Assembly: GCF_004366355.1 (NCBI RefSeq)
Contig: NZ_SODV01000001.1
Span: forward strand, 558,001-622,000
Length of the DNA stretch: 64,000 nucleotides
Source of the DNA: Dinghuibacter silviterrae
GTDB lineage: Bacteria; Bacteroidota; Bacteroidia; Chitinophagales; Chitinophagaceae
Direction: 5' to 3'
The position numbers and the translations under genes were made by a program. Positions 7,427-15,819 of this stretch are shown here, in pieces. The notes under the pieces were generated by a model, which had not been told where the DNA came from, ran no database searches, and saw only the letters and a program-made list of their open reading frames with translations. Within the stretch, counting starts at the first letter, position 1; every line of letters starts with the position of its first letter.

Positions 7427-10246
7427 ATGCCAAAAGACACTTCCATCAAGTCAGTCCTGATCATCGGTTCAGGGCCGATCATTATCGGCCAGGCGTGTGA
7501 ATTCGACTATTCCGGCTCCCAGGCTGCGCGCAGTCTGAGAGAGGAAGGCGTAAGCGTGGTCCTGATCAATAGCAATCCCGCTACGATCATGACCGACCCT
7601 ATGATGGCGGACAAGGTGTATTTGTTGCCCCTCACGGTGGAGAGCATCGAGCAGATCCTCCAGGAGAACCAGATTGACGCCGTCCTGCCGACCATGGGCG
7701 GTCAGACAGCCCTGAACCTGGCCAAAGAGGCAGAGGAGCTGGGTATGTGGGAAAAATATAACGTCCGCCTCATCGGGGTGGACATCAAGGCCATCGACAA
7801 GGCCGAAGACCGCGAGAAGTTCCGTCAATGGATGATCGAGCTGGGCGTCCCCGTGGCCCCGGCCAGGACCGCCAACTCATGGCTGGAAGGAAAGGAGTAC
7901 GCCCAGGAGATCGGCTTTCCGCTGGTCATCCGTCCTTCCTTTACCCTGGGGGGTACCGGCGGTGGTTTCGTCCATGGCAAAGAGGATCTGGACGAGGCCC
8001 TCAACCGGGGGCTGACCGCTTCCCCCATCCACGAAGTCCTCGTCGAAAAGGCCGTCTTAGGTTGGAAGGAGTTCGAGCTGGAGCTCCTTAGGGACGCCAA
8101 TAACAACGTCGTGATTATATGTACGGTGGAGAACTTCGACCCCATGGGGGTGCATACCGGGGACTCCATCACCGTGGCGCCCGCCATGACCCTGAGCGAT
8201 ACGGCCTTCCAGCTGATGCGCAATACCGCCATCATGATGATGCGGGACCTGGGCAATTTTGCCGGCGGGTGTAACGTCCAGTTCGCCCTCAACCCCCAGA
8301 CGGAAGAGATCATCGCCATCGAGATCAACCCCCGGGTAAGCCGGTCCTCTGCCCTCGCCTCCAAAGCCACGGGCTATCCTATCGCCAAAATCGCCGCCAA
8401 GCTGGCCATCGGCTATACCCTCGACGAACTAAAAAACCAGATCACCCAGTCCACATCCGCTTACTTCGAGCCTGCCCTGGACTACGTGATCGTCAAGATC
8501 CCCCGCTGGAACTTCGACAAATTCAAGGGCGCCAACGATACCCTGGGTTTGCAGATGAAGTCCGTGGGCGAGGTCATGGGCATCGGCCGGAGCTTTACCG
8601 AAGCCATCCAGAAGGCCTGCCAAAGCCTGGAGAACAACGCCGTCGGCCTGGGCTACTATGGCAAAAGCATGATGCACGCCGAAGCCATCATCGACTATAT
8701 CAAGACTCCGAAGTGGGACCGGATCTTCCGGATAAAGGACGCCCTCATGATGGGGGTCAGCGTAAAGACCATCGTCCAGGCCACCCTGATCGACCGCTGG
8801 TTCATTTACGAGATCCAGAAGATCGTCGACCTGGAAAAACAACTGGCCAAATACCGGCTGGATACCCTGCCCCTGGACCTGCTCAAGGCGGCCAAGCGCC
8901 ACGGGTTCAGCGACGACCAGATCGCCAAGATCATCCCCAACGCCACCGAAGACGACGTATACAACAAGCGGAAGGCCGCCGGCATCACCCGGGTCTACAA
9001 GATGGTCGACACCTGTAGCGCAGAGTTCCAGGCAAAGACCCCCTACTTCTACTCCACCTTCGAGGACGGGGAAAACGAAAGCAAGGCGTCCGGCAAAAAG
9101 AAGGTCATCGTTCTCGGATCCGGTCCCAACCGCATCGGCCAGGGGATCGAGTTCGACTATTGCTGCGTCCACGGCCTGCTGGCCATCAAAGAAGCGGGTT
9201 ACGAGGCCATCATGATCAACTGTAACCCCGAAACCGTCTCCACCGACTTCGACATAGCCGATAAACTGTACTTCGAACCCGTCTTCTGGGAACACCTCTG
9301 GGAGATCATAGAGCTGGAAAAACCAGAAGGGGTCATCGTACAGCTCGGAGGCCAAACCGCCCTGAAGCTGGCGGAAAAGCTACATAACCGCGGTATCCGC
9401 ATCATCGGTACCTCCTATGATAGCATGGACATCGCCGAAGACCGCGGCCGGTTCAGCGACATGCTGAAAGACCTTAAAATCCCTTACCCGGATTACGGCA
9501 CCGCTCACGACGTAGACGAAGCCGTAGTAGTGGCGAACAAGGTAGGCTATCCTGTCCTTGTCCGTCCTAGCTATGTACTTGGAGGCCAGCGGATGCGCAT
9601 CGTCCTCAACGACGACGAAGTGGAAAAGGCCGTCGTCAGCCTGCTCAAACACCTCCCCGGTAACAAGATCCTCATCGACCACTTCCTGGACCGCTGCCAG
9701 GAGGCCGAGATCGACGCCATCTTCGACGGGGAGAATTTCCACGTCATGGGTGTGATGGAACACATCGAGCCCGCAGGTATCCACAGCGGGGACAGCCACG
9801 CCATGTTGCCCGCCTTCAAGCTGGGCCCCATGACCGTGACCACGATGGAATACTATGCCGAAAAGATCGCCCGCGCCTTGAACATCAAAGGCCTGATCAA
9901 TATCCAGTTCGCCATCAAGGATGAAAAGGTCTATGTCATCGAGGCCAATCCCAGGGCCTCCCGGACAACGCCTTTTATCGCAAAGGCCTACGGCATTCCG
10001 TACCTCAACGTCGCCACACAGGTCATGCTGGGCACCAAGAAGCTCACCGACTTTACCTTCGAAAAAAACCTCGAAGGATTTGCCATCAAGGAACCGGTGT
10101 TCAGCTTTAACAAGTTCCCCGGTGTGAACATGGAGCTGGGCCCCGAAATGAAGTCCACGGGTGAGGCGATCCGCTTCATCAAGGACCTCCGGGATCCCTA
10201 CTTCCGGACTTTATACAAGGAACGCAGTATGCGCCTGAGCAAATAA
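7427..10246 (+). CDS. carB: Carbamoyl-phosphate synthase large chain lacking the C-terminal allosteric domain
   Basis: Makes carbamoyl phosphate for pyrimidines and arginine together with CarA, which is not in the window. Two ATP-grasp halves are present: the first opens with KSVLIIGSGPIIIGQACEFDY, the second (about residue 555) with KKVIVLGSGPNRIGQGIEFDY. The chain is 939 residues against about 1070 in E. coli. It stops just after FNKFPGVNMELGPEMKSTGEAIRF, so the MGS-like domain of about 130 residues that binds UMP/IMP/ornithine is missing. The end is clean with no frameshift remnant before purH. A TACCTTCG -7-like box lies at 7392-7399. Confidence 0.96.
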   Translation: MPKDTSIKSVLIIGSGPIIIGQACEFDYSGSQAARSLREEGVSVVLINSNPATIMTDPMMADKVYLLPLTVESIEQILQENQIDAVLPTMGGQTALNLAKEAEELGMWEKYNVRLIGVDIKAIDKAEDREKFRQWMIELGVPVAPARTANSWLEGKEYAQEIGFPLVIRPSFTLGGTGGGFVHGKEDLDEALNRGLTASPIHEVLVEKAVLGWKEFELELLRDANNNVVIICTVENFDPMGVHTGDSITVAPAMTLSDTAFQLMRNTAIMMMRDLGNFAGGCNVQFALNPQTEEIIAIEINPRVSRSSALASKATGYPIAKIAAKLAIGYTLDELKNQITQSTSAYFEPALDYVIVKIPRWNFDKFKGANDTLGLQMKSVGEVMGIGRSFTEAIQKACQSLENNAVGLGYYGKSMMHAEAIIDYIKTPKWDRIFRIKDALMMGVSVKTIVQATLIDRWFIYEIQKIVDLEKQLAKYRLDTLPLDLLKAAKRHGFSDDQIAKIIPNATEDDVYNKRKAAGITRVYKMVDTCSAEFQAKTPYFYSTFEDGENESKASGKKKVIVLGSGPNRIGQGIEFDYCCVHGLLAIKEAGYEAIMINCNPETVSTDFDIADKLYFEPVFWEHLWEIIELEKPEGVIVQLGGQTALKLAEKLHNRGIRIIGTSYDSMDIAEDRGRFSDMLKDLKIPYPDYGTAHDVDEAVVVANKVGYPVLVRPSYVLGGQRMRIVLNDDEVEKAVVSLLKHLPGNKILIDHFLDRCQEAEIDAIFDGENFHVMGVMEHIEPAGIHSGDSHAMLPAFKLGPMTVTTMEYYAEKIARALNIKGLINIQFAIKDEKVYVIEANPRASRTTPFIAKAYGIPYLNVATQVMLGTKKLTDFTFEKNLEGFAIKEPVFSFNKFPGVNMELGPEMKSTGEAIRFIKDLRDPYFRTLYKERSMRLSK

Positions 10247-10251
10247 ACACA

Positions 10252-10276
10252 GCGGCGGCCCCTTCGGGGCCGCCGC
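10252..10276 (+). terminator. GC stem-loop between carB and purH
   Basis: A perfect 10-11 bp GC stem (GCGGCGGCCC / GGGCCGCCGC) with a short CTTCG-type loop, 5 nt after the carB stop. There is no T-run, so it may stabilise or attenuate RNA rather than fully terminate. Confidence 0.5.
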
Positions 10277-10293
10277 ACGCATTTTATATAACT

Positions 10294-11814
10294 ATGGACA
10301 AAAAGATACAATCCGCTCTGATCTCCGTCTTTTATAAAGACGGCCTGGACACGATCGTCAAACAACTCCACGACCTGGGCGTCACCATTTATTCCACCGG
10401 GGGCACCCAGCAGTTCATCGAATCCTTAGGCGTTCCCTGTACCGGTGTGGAAAGCCTGACGACCTACCCCTCTATTTTAGGCGGACGGGTAAAAACCCTT
10501 CACCCCGCCGTTTTCGGCGGCATCCTCGGCCGGCGGGCCAACGAAACGGATGTACAGGAAATGGCCCAGTACCATATTCCACCCATCGACCTCGTCATCG
10601 TCGACCTCTATCCTTTCGAGGAAACCCTGAGGAACACCACCGAGGAACAAGCCATCATCGAGAAGATCGATATAGGCGGTCCGTCCATGATCCGGGCCGC
10701 CGCCAAAAACCATAAGGACGTCGTTGTCTTAGCTGCCAAAAAAGACTACCCCACCCTGGAAAACCTGCTCCGGGAACAAAAGGGCGTCTTCACCCTGGCG
10801 CAACGCAAAGCCTTTGCCGCGCTGGCTTTCGAAGTCGTCATGCACTACGATATCGCCATCTCCGGGTATTTTAGCCCCGCCAGCGTGGCGGCCCTGAACA
10901 ACAGGGACGCAGCACAGCAAGTCCTCCGCTACGGCGAAAACCCGCACCAGAAAGGCACCTACTATGGCGACCTGGACAAGTATTTCGACAAGCTCCACGG
11001 GAAGGAGCTTTCCTATAACAACCTCGTCGACGTAGACGCCGCGGTTCAGCTGATCGAAGAATTCGCCGGAAACAACGAAGCCACCTTCGCCATCATCAAA
11101 CACACCAACCCCTGCGGCATCGCCAGCCGTCCTACGCTGGCGGAAGCCTGGAAGGCGGCGCTGGCGGGGGACCCCGAGTCCGCTTTCGGCGGCGTCCTGG
11201 TCTCCAACACCAGGGTGGACAAGGCCACGGCAGAAGCCATCAGCGAGATATTTTTCGAGGTACTCATCGCCCCGGGCTACGACGCCGACGCGCTGGCGAT
11301 CCTGCAGACAAAAAAGAACCGCATCCTCCTCGTCCAGAAAGCTCCGGTCAAGGCTGGCGAGCAATTCAAGTCCCTGCTGGGCGGCATTCTGGCCCAGGAT
11401 ACCGACAAAGGGAACTATGCCGAATGGAAAGAAGTGGGCGGACGGGAAACCACTCCCGTGGAAAAATCCGACCTGGTTTTTGCCAACCTCGTGTGCAAAC
11501 ACCTCAAGTCAAACGCCATCGCGCTGGTGAAAAACAAACAGCTCATCGGCAAGGGCTGCGGCCAAACCAGCCGGGTGGACGCGCTCCGTCACGCACTTGA
11601 AAAGGCGCACCAGTTCGAATTCGATCTGAAGGGCGCCGCGCTGGCCTCCGACGCCTTCTTCCCGTTCGACGACTGCGTCCGGATGGCGCACGCGGAAGGC
11701 ATCACAGCGATCATCCAACCGGGCGGCTCGGTCAGGGACAAAGATTCGATCCAATATACGGTGGACAATAAAATCGCCATGGTCATGACCGGGCAGCGGC
11801 ACTTCAGGCACTAG
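10294..11814 (+). CDS. purH: Bifunctional AICAR formyltransferase / IMP cyclohydrolase
   Basis: Catalyses the last two steps of de novo IMP synthesis. The N-terminal MGS-fold IMP cyclohydrolase (about residues 1-150: ALISVFYKDGL, TGGTQQFIESLG, GGRVKTLHP) is followed by the AICAR transformylase domain with LRYGENPHQ, IKHTNPCG and SDAFFPFDD. At 506 residues it has normal length. The stop overlaps the stop of the convergent response regulator by 3 nt. Confidence 0.97.
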   Translation: MDKKIQSALISVFYKDGLDTIVKQLHDLGVTIYSTGGTQQFIESLGVPCTGVESLTTYPSILGGRVKTLHPAVFGGILGRRANETDVQEMAQYHIPPIDLVIVDLYPFEETLRNTTEEQAIIEKIDIGGPSMIRAAAKNHKDVVVLAAKKDYPTLENLLREQKGVFTLAQRKAFAALAFEVVMHYDIAISGYFSPASVAALNNRDAAQQVLRYGENPHQKGTYYGDLDKYFDKLHGKELSYNNLVDVDAAVQLIEEFAGNNEATFAIIKHTNPCGIASRPTLAEAWKAALAGDPESAFGGVLVSNTRVDKATAEAISEIFFEVLIAPGYDADALAILQTKKNRILLVQKAPVKAGEQFKSLLGGILAQDTDKGNYAEWKEVGGRETTPVEKSDLVFANLVCKHLKSNAIALVKNKQLIGKGCGQTSRVDALRHALEKAHQFEFDLKGAALASDAFFPFDDCVRMAHAEGITAIIQPGGSVRDKDSIQYTVDNKIAMVMTGQRHFRH

Positions 11815-12146
11815 TAGAGATAGGCCTCCAGGGCGGAGAAGCTTACCGGCTTCTCTAACACCCTTACTTGCTGACTGTCGACAGGCGTCATCAGGTTTTT
11901 GAAGGCGCTGATCAGGTTGATCTTGAGCTTGGGATGGAGGCGCATCAGGCTGAAAGCCATTTCCCAGCCTGTTCCGTCGGGTAGGTTGTTGTCCAAAAAG
12001 ACGAGGTCGGGATGGTATTCCTGCAGTTTGTCGAGACCTTCGGCCAGCGTATGCGCTATTTCCACCGCGTACCCTTTTCGTTGCAGGAATTGTTTCATGA
12101 GCAGACAGAAATCGACCTCATCATCGATGACCAACACCTTTTTCAT
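11811..12146 (-). CDS. Single-domain response regulator (receiver)
   Basis: CheY-like protein of 111 residues with no output domain. Acidic pair D9/D10, phosphoacceptor D52 (FLDNNLPDGTGW), switch Ser near 80 and K99 (EKP) are in place. It is shorter than usual at the C-terminus. The target must be another protein, plausibly one of the kinases at 14309-17265. It lies downstream of a second single-domain regulator on the same strand, separated by a perfect hairpin. Confidence 0.88.
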   Translation of the reverse strand: MKKVLVIDDEVDFCLLMKQFLQRKGYAVEIAHTLAEGLDKLQEYHPDLVFLDNNLPDGTGWEMAFSLMRLHPKLKINLISAFKNLMTPVDSQQVRVLEKPVSFSALEAYLY

Positions 12147-12164
12147 GGACGTAGAATTTATTCC

Positions 12165-12191
12165 ACATGGGCCCCGGCGAGGGGCCCATGT
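12165..12191. repeat. Perfect 11-bp inverted repeat between two response regulator genes
   Basis: ACATGGGCCCC (12165-12175), GGCGA loop, GGGGCCCATGT (12181-12191). There is no T-run on either side, so it is more likely an RNA stem that separates expression of the two genes, or a protein site, than a classical terminator. Confidence 0.6.
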
Positions 12192-12249
12192 TCTATAGGC
12201 GCCTGCGGCGTCACTTGTAAGTACTATTAAATTGTCGTGCCAAAACCCG

Positions 12250-12669
12250 TTATAAGGAGGCCGCCGGTTTCTTCAGCCAATAGCTCCGCACCTGACGGAC
12301 GATCTTTAGCAAAAGCTCAAAGCTATAGGGTTTGACGATATAGTTATTGGCCCCCAATTCGTAACAACGGCTGATCTCCTTTTCGTTATTCGTCGTCGTG
12401 AAGATAACAACGGGTATGTCCTTAAGATCCGGGTGCTCTTTTATTTCCCGGAGCACCTCCCGGCCGCCTTTTTTGGGCATGTTCAGGTCAAGTAAAATGA
12501 AATGGGGATAGGCATTTTTTTTCAGACCGCGGAGATAGTTCATCACCTCCACGCCATTTTCCACAAAATCGATCGTATCCGCAAATCCGTTTTCCGCAAA
12601 AGCCGTTTCGAGCAGGAAGCGGTCGTCTGCATCGTCTTCTGCTATAAGAATCGAAACATTGGGTACCAT
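12250..12669 (-). CDS. Single-domain response regulator (Rcp1-like)
   Basis: Receiver-only protein of 139 residues of the type often paired with PAS/phytochrome kinases. It has the acidic pocket EDD at 11-13, phosphoacceptor D61 in ILLDLNMPKKGG, the TTT switch near 91-93 and K113 in VKP. It is transcribed away from the NtrC-type regulator at 12858. The shared 188-nt region contains a palindrome and a sigma-54-like promoter facing the other way. Confidence 0.92.
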   Translation of the reverse strand: MVPNVSILIAEDDADDRFLLETAFAENGFADTIDFVENGVEVMNYLRGLKKNAYPHFILLDLNMPKKGGREVLREIKEHPDLKDIPVVIFTTTNNEKEISRCYELGANNYIVKPYSFELLLKIVRQVRSYWLKKPAASL

Positions 12670-12704
12670 AGCTTAAAGATAACACATGCCCTCCGCACAT
12701 CCGC

Positions 12705-12722
12705 TGTGGAAATTCTTCCACA
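12705..12722. promoter_or_regulatory. Palindrome in the divergent regulator intergenic region
   Basis: TGTGGAA (12705-12711), ATTC, TTCCACA (12716-12722), a perfect 7-bp inverted repeat. It lies about 70-90 nt upstream of the sigma-54-like promoter, a position typical of an enhancer-binding site for an NtrC-family protein. Function is inferred. Confidence 0.4.
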
Positions 12723-12793
12723 AAAGCAGTAAATTTCAGAAAAAGAAGCCCAAAAGTGAAATTCAAATATTTGACCTGGAGTTAGTTATACTT

Positions 12794-12809
12794 TGGCTTC
12801 CGTATTGCA
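12794..12809 (+). promoter_or_regulatory. Sigma-54-type promoter for the NtrC-family gene
   Basis: TGGC (12794-12797), seven bases, TTGC (12805-12808) followed by A. The GG at -24 and GC at -12 have the exact spacing of the RpoN consensus TGGCAC-N5-TTGCW. Predicted transcription start is about 12820, 38 nt before the ATG of the sigma-54 activator. Confidence 0.55.
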
Positions 12810-12857
12810 ACCGGGTAATTCTCTGCTAACTCATGAAAAACAGCAAAAACCGCTACC

Positions 12858-14297
12858 ATGCTCAAGATCCTAGTCGCCGACGATGACCGTGATATGTGCC
12901 TGTTGTTGCAACGTTTCCTGTCCAGAAATGGATTCGAGGTACAAACGTTGCATACCGGCAAAAAAACGATAGAATGGCTGCAGGGCAACAAGCCAGACCT
13001 GATCCTTTGCGACTTCAGGCTGGAAGACATGAACGGGGATGAGCTGCTCAAAAAGGCAAAGGAGCTTCACTACGAGGTCCCCTTTATCATCATCACCGGC
13101 TATAGCGACGTCAAGGCGGCGGTGGACGTCATGAAGCACGGCGCCTTCGATTACATCACCAAACCTCTTTTTCCGGACGAGATCCTGCTGACGATCAAAA
13201 AGGCATTGGCCGAAAAAAATATCCAGACGCCGGCGCCGGTGCGGGAAAACACAGAGACGGCGGCGCCCACCCCCACCGCCCTGGGTAGCGAATACATCCA
13301 CGGAAACACCGCAGAGTTCCGGAACATCCTCAAACAGATCGACCTGGTGGCCCCCACCAACTATAGTGTTGTCATCTATGGGGAAAGCGGCAGCGGCAAA
13401 GAAGTGATCGCGCGGGAGATCCACGCCCGCAGCCGGCGGAGCGCCCAACCCTTTGTTGCCATCGATTGCGGCGCCATGTCCAAGGAGCTGGCCGGGAGTG
13501 AAATGTTTGGCCACGAAAAGGGCTCTTTTACCGGGGCACTTAACCAAAAGACCGGCAGCTTCGAGCTGGCCAATGGCGGCACCATATTCCTCGACGAGAT
13601 CGCCAACCTGAGCTACGATATCCAGGTGTCCCTGTTGCGCGTGGTACAGGAAAGGAAAATGCGGCGCGTGGGCGGGGTCAAGGACATCGACCTGGACGTT
13701 CGCATCATCGTTGCCAGCAACGAGAAATTGTGGGACGCGGCCCACAAGGGCAAGTTCCGCGAGGACCTGTTTCATCGTTTTAACGAATTCAGCATTGCCG
13801 TTCCGCCGTTGAGGGATCGAAAGGGTGACATCCTGCTTTTTGCCCGGCACTTCCTGGAGATCACCAATGGGGAATTGGGTAAAAACGTCCGCGGCTTTTC
13901 CCCCGAAGTGGAAGACATTTTCCTCAATTATGTCTGGTTTGGAAACCTTCGCGAGCTCAAAAACGTCGTCAAGCGCGCTACCCTGCTGACCGAGGGAGAA
14001 CGGGTGGAAGTGTCGAGCCTTCCCTTTGAGATCACCCACTTTGAAAAGCTCCGGTTTGACCAAGGATCGGAGTCAAAGGATGCTGTCGATCCCCTTCCGC
14101 CCGTTATGACGGAGCCCAAAAAGGAAAAGGAATTCAAAAGCCTCAAAACCGCCAGCCTCGACGCCGAATACGAAATGGTATTGAAGGCGCTGGAAGAAGT
14201 GGACTTCAATAAATCCAAGGCTGCAAAACTCCTCAATATCGACCGCAAAACGATCTACAACATCCTGAACCAGTACAAAAAGATCAAGCAATTGTAG
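12858..14297 (+). CDS. Sigma-54-dependent response regulator (NtrC family)
   Basis: Activator of RpoN promoters, 479 residues. Domains: receiver 1-120 (phosphoacceptor D52), AAA+ domain about 145-385 with Walker A GESGSGKE (175-182), the RpoN-contacting loop GSFTGA (222-227; S replaces the usual A of GAFTGA), Walker B IFLDEI (243-248), and a Fis-type helix-turn-helix at about 440-475 (NKSAKAAKLLNIDRKTIYNIL-like). It precedes two kinase genes with gaps of 11 and 8 nt, so kinase and regulator are very likely one operon. The sigma-54-like promoter upstream suggests autoregulation. Confidence 0.95.
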   Translation: MLKILVADDDRDMCLLLQRFLSRNGFEVQTLHTGKKTIEWLQGNKPDLILCDFRLEDMNGDELLKKAKELHYEVPFIIITGYSDVKAAVDVMKHGAFDYITKPLFPDEILLTIKKALAEKNIQTPAPVRENTETAAPTPTALGSEYIHGNTAEFRNILKQIDLVAPTNYSVVIYGESGSGKEVIAREIHARSRRSAQPFVAIDCGAMSKELAGSEMFGHEKGSFTGALNQKTGSFELANGGTIFLDEIANLSYDIQVSLLRVVQERKMRRVGGVKDIDLDVRIIVASNEKLWDAAHKGKFREDLFHRFNEFSIAVPPLRDRKGDILLFARHFLEITNGELGKNVRGFSPEVEDIFLNYVWFGNLRELKNVVKRATLLTEGERVEVSSLPFEITHFEKLRFDQGSESKDAVDPLPPVMTEPKKEKEFKSLKTASLDAEYEMVLKALEEVDFNKSKAAKLLNIDRKTIYNILNQYKKIKQL

Positions 14298-14308
14298 GGA
14301 GGGGGATA

Positions 14309-15811
14309 ATGACAGAGCAAGACTTGATTTATGACTTCTTCCCCGGCATCGTGTACATATATGACACCGGGACGGGTCATTTGTCTTTTGTCTCCAAACG
14401 GGTCTCGGAACTCCTGGGCTATTCCGCGGAGGACGTGCTGTCGTGGAAGGACGACTGGATGCAGTTGGTATTCAAGGACGACGTGGCATTCGTAAGAAAG
14501 GAACTCGCCTATTATGCCGGCCTCAAAAACAACGAGACCCGTTCCTTCCAGGCCCGGTACAACCGGAAAGGGGACACCTGGCGTTACTTCAGGACCCATG
14601 GCAATATCCTGAAACGAGACGCAGATGGGAAGCCGCTTTCCATACTTTTTATCGCCCTGGACATCACCGATCAGCTCCGTTCGGAGGAAGAACTTCGAAA
14701 GTCCAGGGAACTCAGCAAGGAAGTGGAAACTATGCTGGAGTTCGGTACCTGGGACTGGGACTTTTCGGAAGGCCGGTTCGAACGCTCCGCGGGCGTGTAT
14801 GCGATCTTAGGCTATGACGAGTCCATCAGCGCCACGGTTCGTACACTTTCAGAGGCGGAACAATATGAGTTTTATATGGGGCACATCGTCCCCGAGGACC
14901 GGCCCCGGGTAGACGCCGTCATTCAAAAAGCCATCCGGGAGAAAAAGGACTACGAGGTAGAATACCGGATACGCCTGAAAACCGGCGAGGAGAAGGTCAT
15001 CCACGGTAAGGCGAAGACCGTTGCCGGTGACGACGGCAATATCGCCAAGATCATCGGCGCCGTCAGCGACGTGACCGGGGTCATCCGTCACCAGCAGGAA
15101 ATCGAGAGCTACCTGGCGGAGCTCGCCAGGTCCAACAAAGAGCTGGAAGAATTCGCTTATGTCGCCAGCCACGACCTCCAGGAACCCCTGCGCAAAATCG
15201 TCACCTTTAGCGACCGTCTCCTGGCCAAATTCGGGCCCGTCCTGGGCAACGAGGGCATTGCCTATCTCTCCAGGATGACCGTCGCCACGGAAAACATGCG
15301 TATCCTCATCGACAACCTTCTGGAGTTCTCCAGGATATCACGTTCCGAAGAAGTTTTTGCGCCGACCGATCTCAACCGGCTGCTGGAAGACGCCAAAGCA
15401 GAGATGGAGCTCAAGATCGAGGAGGCGGGGGCCCTGATCGAACAGGAAGCGCTGCCCACCATCGTTTGCAACGGCCCGCAGGTCCGCCAGCTCTTTGTCA
15501 ATCTGCTGGGCAACTCCCTGAAGTTCCGGAAAACCGATGTATTTACGCGCATCCATATCGGCTGCAAACCGGTCCCCGGAGGGTACGAGATGACCGTTTC
15601 CGATAACGGGATCGGCTTCGAACGGGAATATGCCGACCGCATCTTTTTGATATTCCAGCGGCTACACGGCAAATCGGAATACCCGGGTTCCGGGGTGGGC
15701 CTGGCGATATGTAAAAAAATCGTCGACCAGCATGGAGGTGTCATCACAGCGGACTCCACCCCCGGCAACGGATCGGTCTTTACCGTATTTTTACCCGCAC
15801 AGCACACCTGA
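14309..15811 (+). CDS. PAS-domain sensor histidine kinase
   Basis: Soluble kinase of 500 residues without membrane spans or signal peptide, so it senses a cytosolic cue. It has PAS 1 (about 7-122), PAS/PAC 2 (about 145-262), HisKA with H288 in ASHDLQEPLRK, and HATPase (about 380-498) with an N box (LLGNSLKF), DNGIGFE and GVGLAICKKIV. The DLQEPLRK H-box is the phytochrome-like class often served by Rcp1-type regulators such as the one at 12250. Second gene of the operon. Confidence 0.93.
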   Translation: MTEQDLIYDFFPGIVYIYDTGTGHLSFVSKRVSELLGYSAEDVLSWKDDWMQLVFKDDVAFVRKELAYYAGLKNNETRSFQARYNRKGDTWRYFRTHGNILKRDADGKPLSILFIALDITDQLRSEEELRKSRELSKEVETMLEFGTWDWDFSEGRFERSAGVYAILGYDESISATVRTLSEAEQYEFYMGHIVPEDRPRVDAVIQKAIREKKDYEVEYRIRLKTGEEKVIHGKAKTVAGDDGNIAKIIGAVSDVTGVIRHQQEIESYLAELARSNKELEEFAYVASHDLQEPLRKIVTFSDRLLAKFGPVLGNEGIAYLSRMTVATENMRILIDNLLEFSRISRSEEVFAPTDLNRLLEDAKAEMELKIEEAGALIEQEALPTIVCNGPQVRQLFVNLLGNSLKFRKTDVFTRIHIGCKPVPGGYEMTVSDNGIGFEREYADRIFLIFQRLHGKSEYPGSGVGLAICKKIVDQHGGVITADSTPGNGSVFTVFLPAQHT

Positions 15812-15819
15812 GATACACC

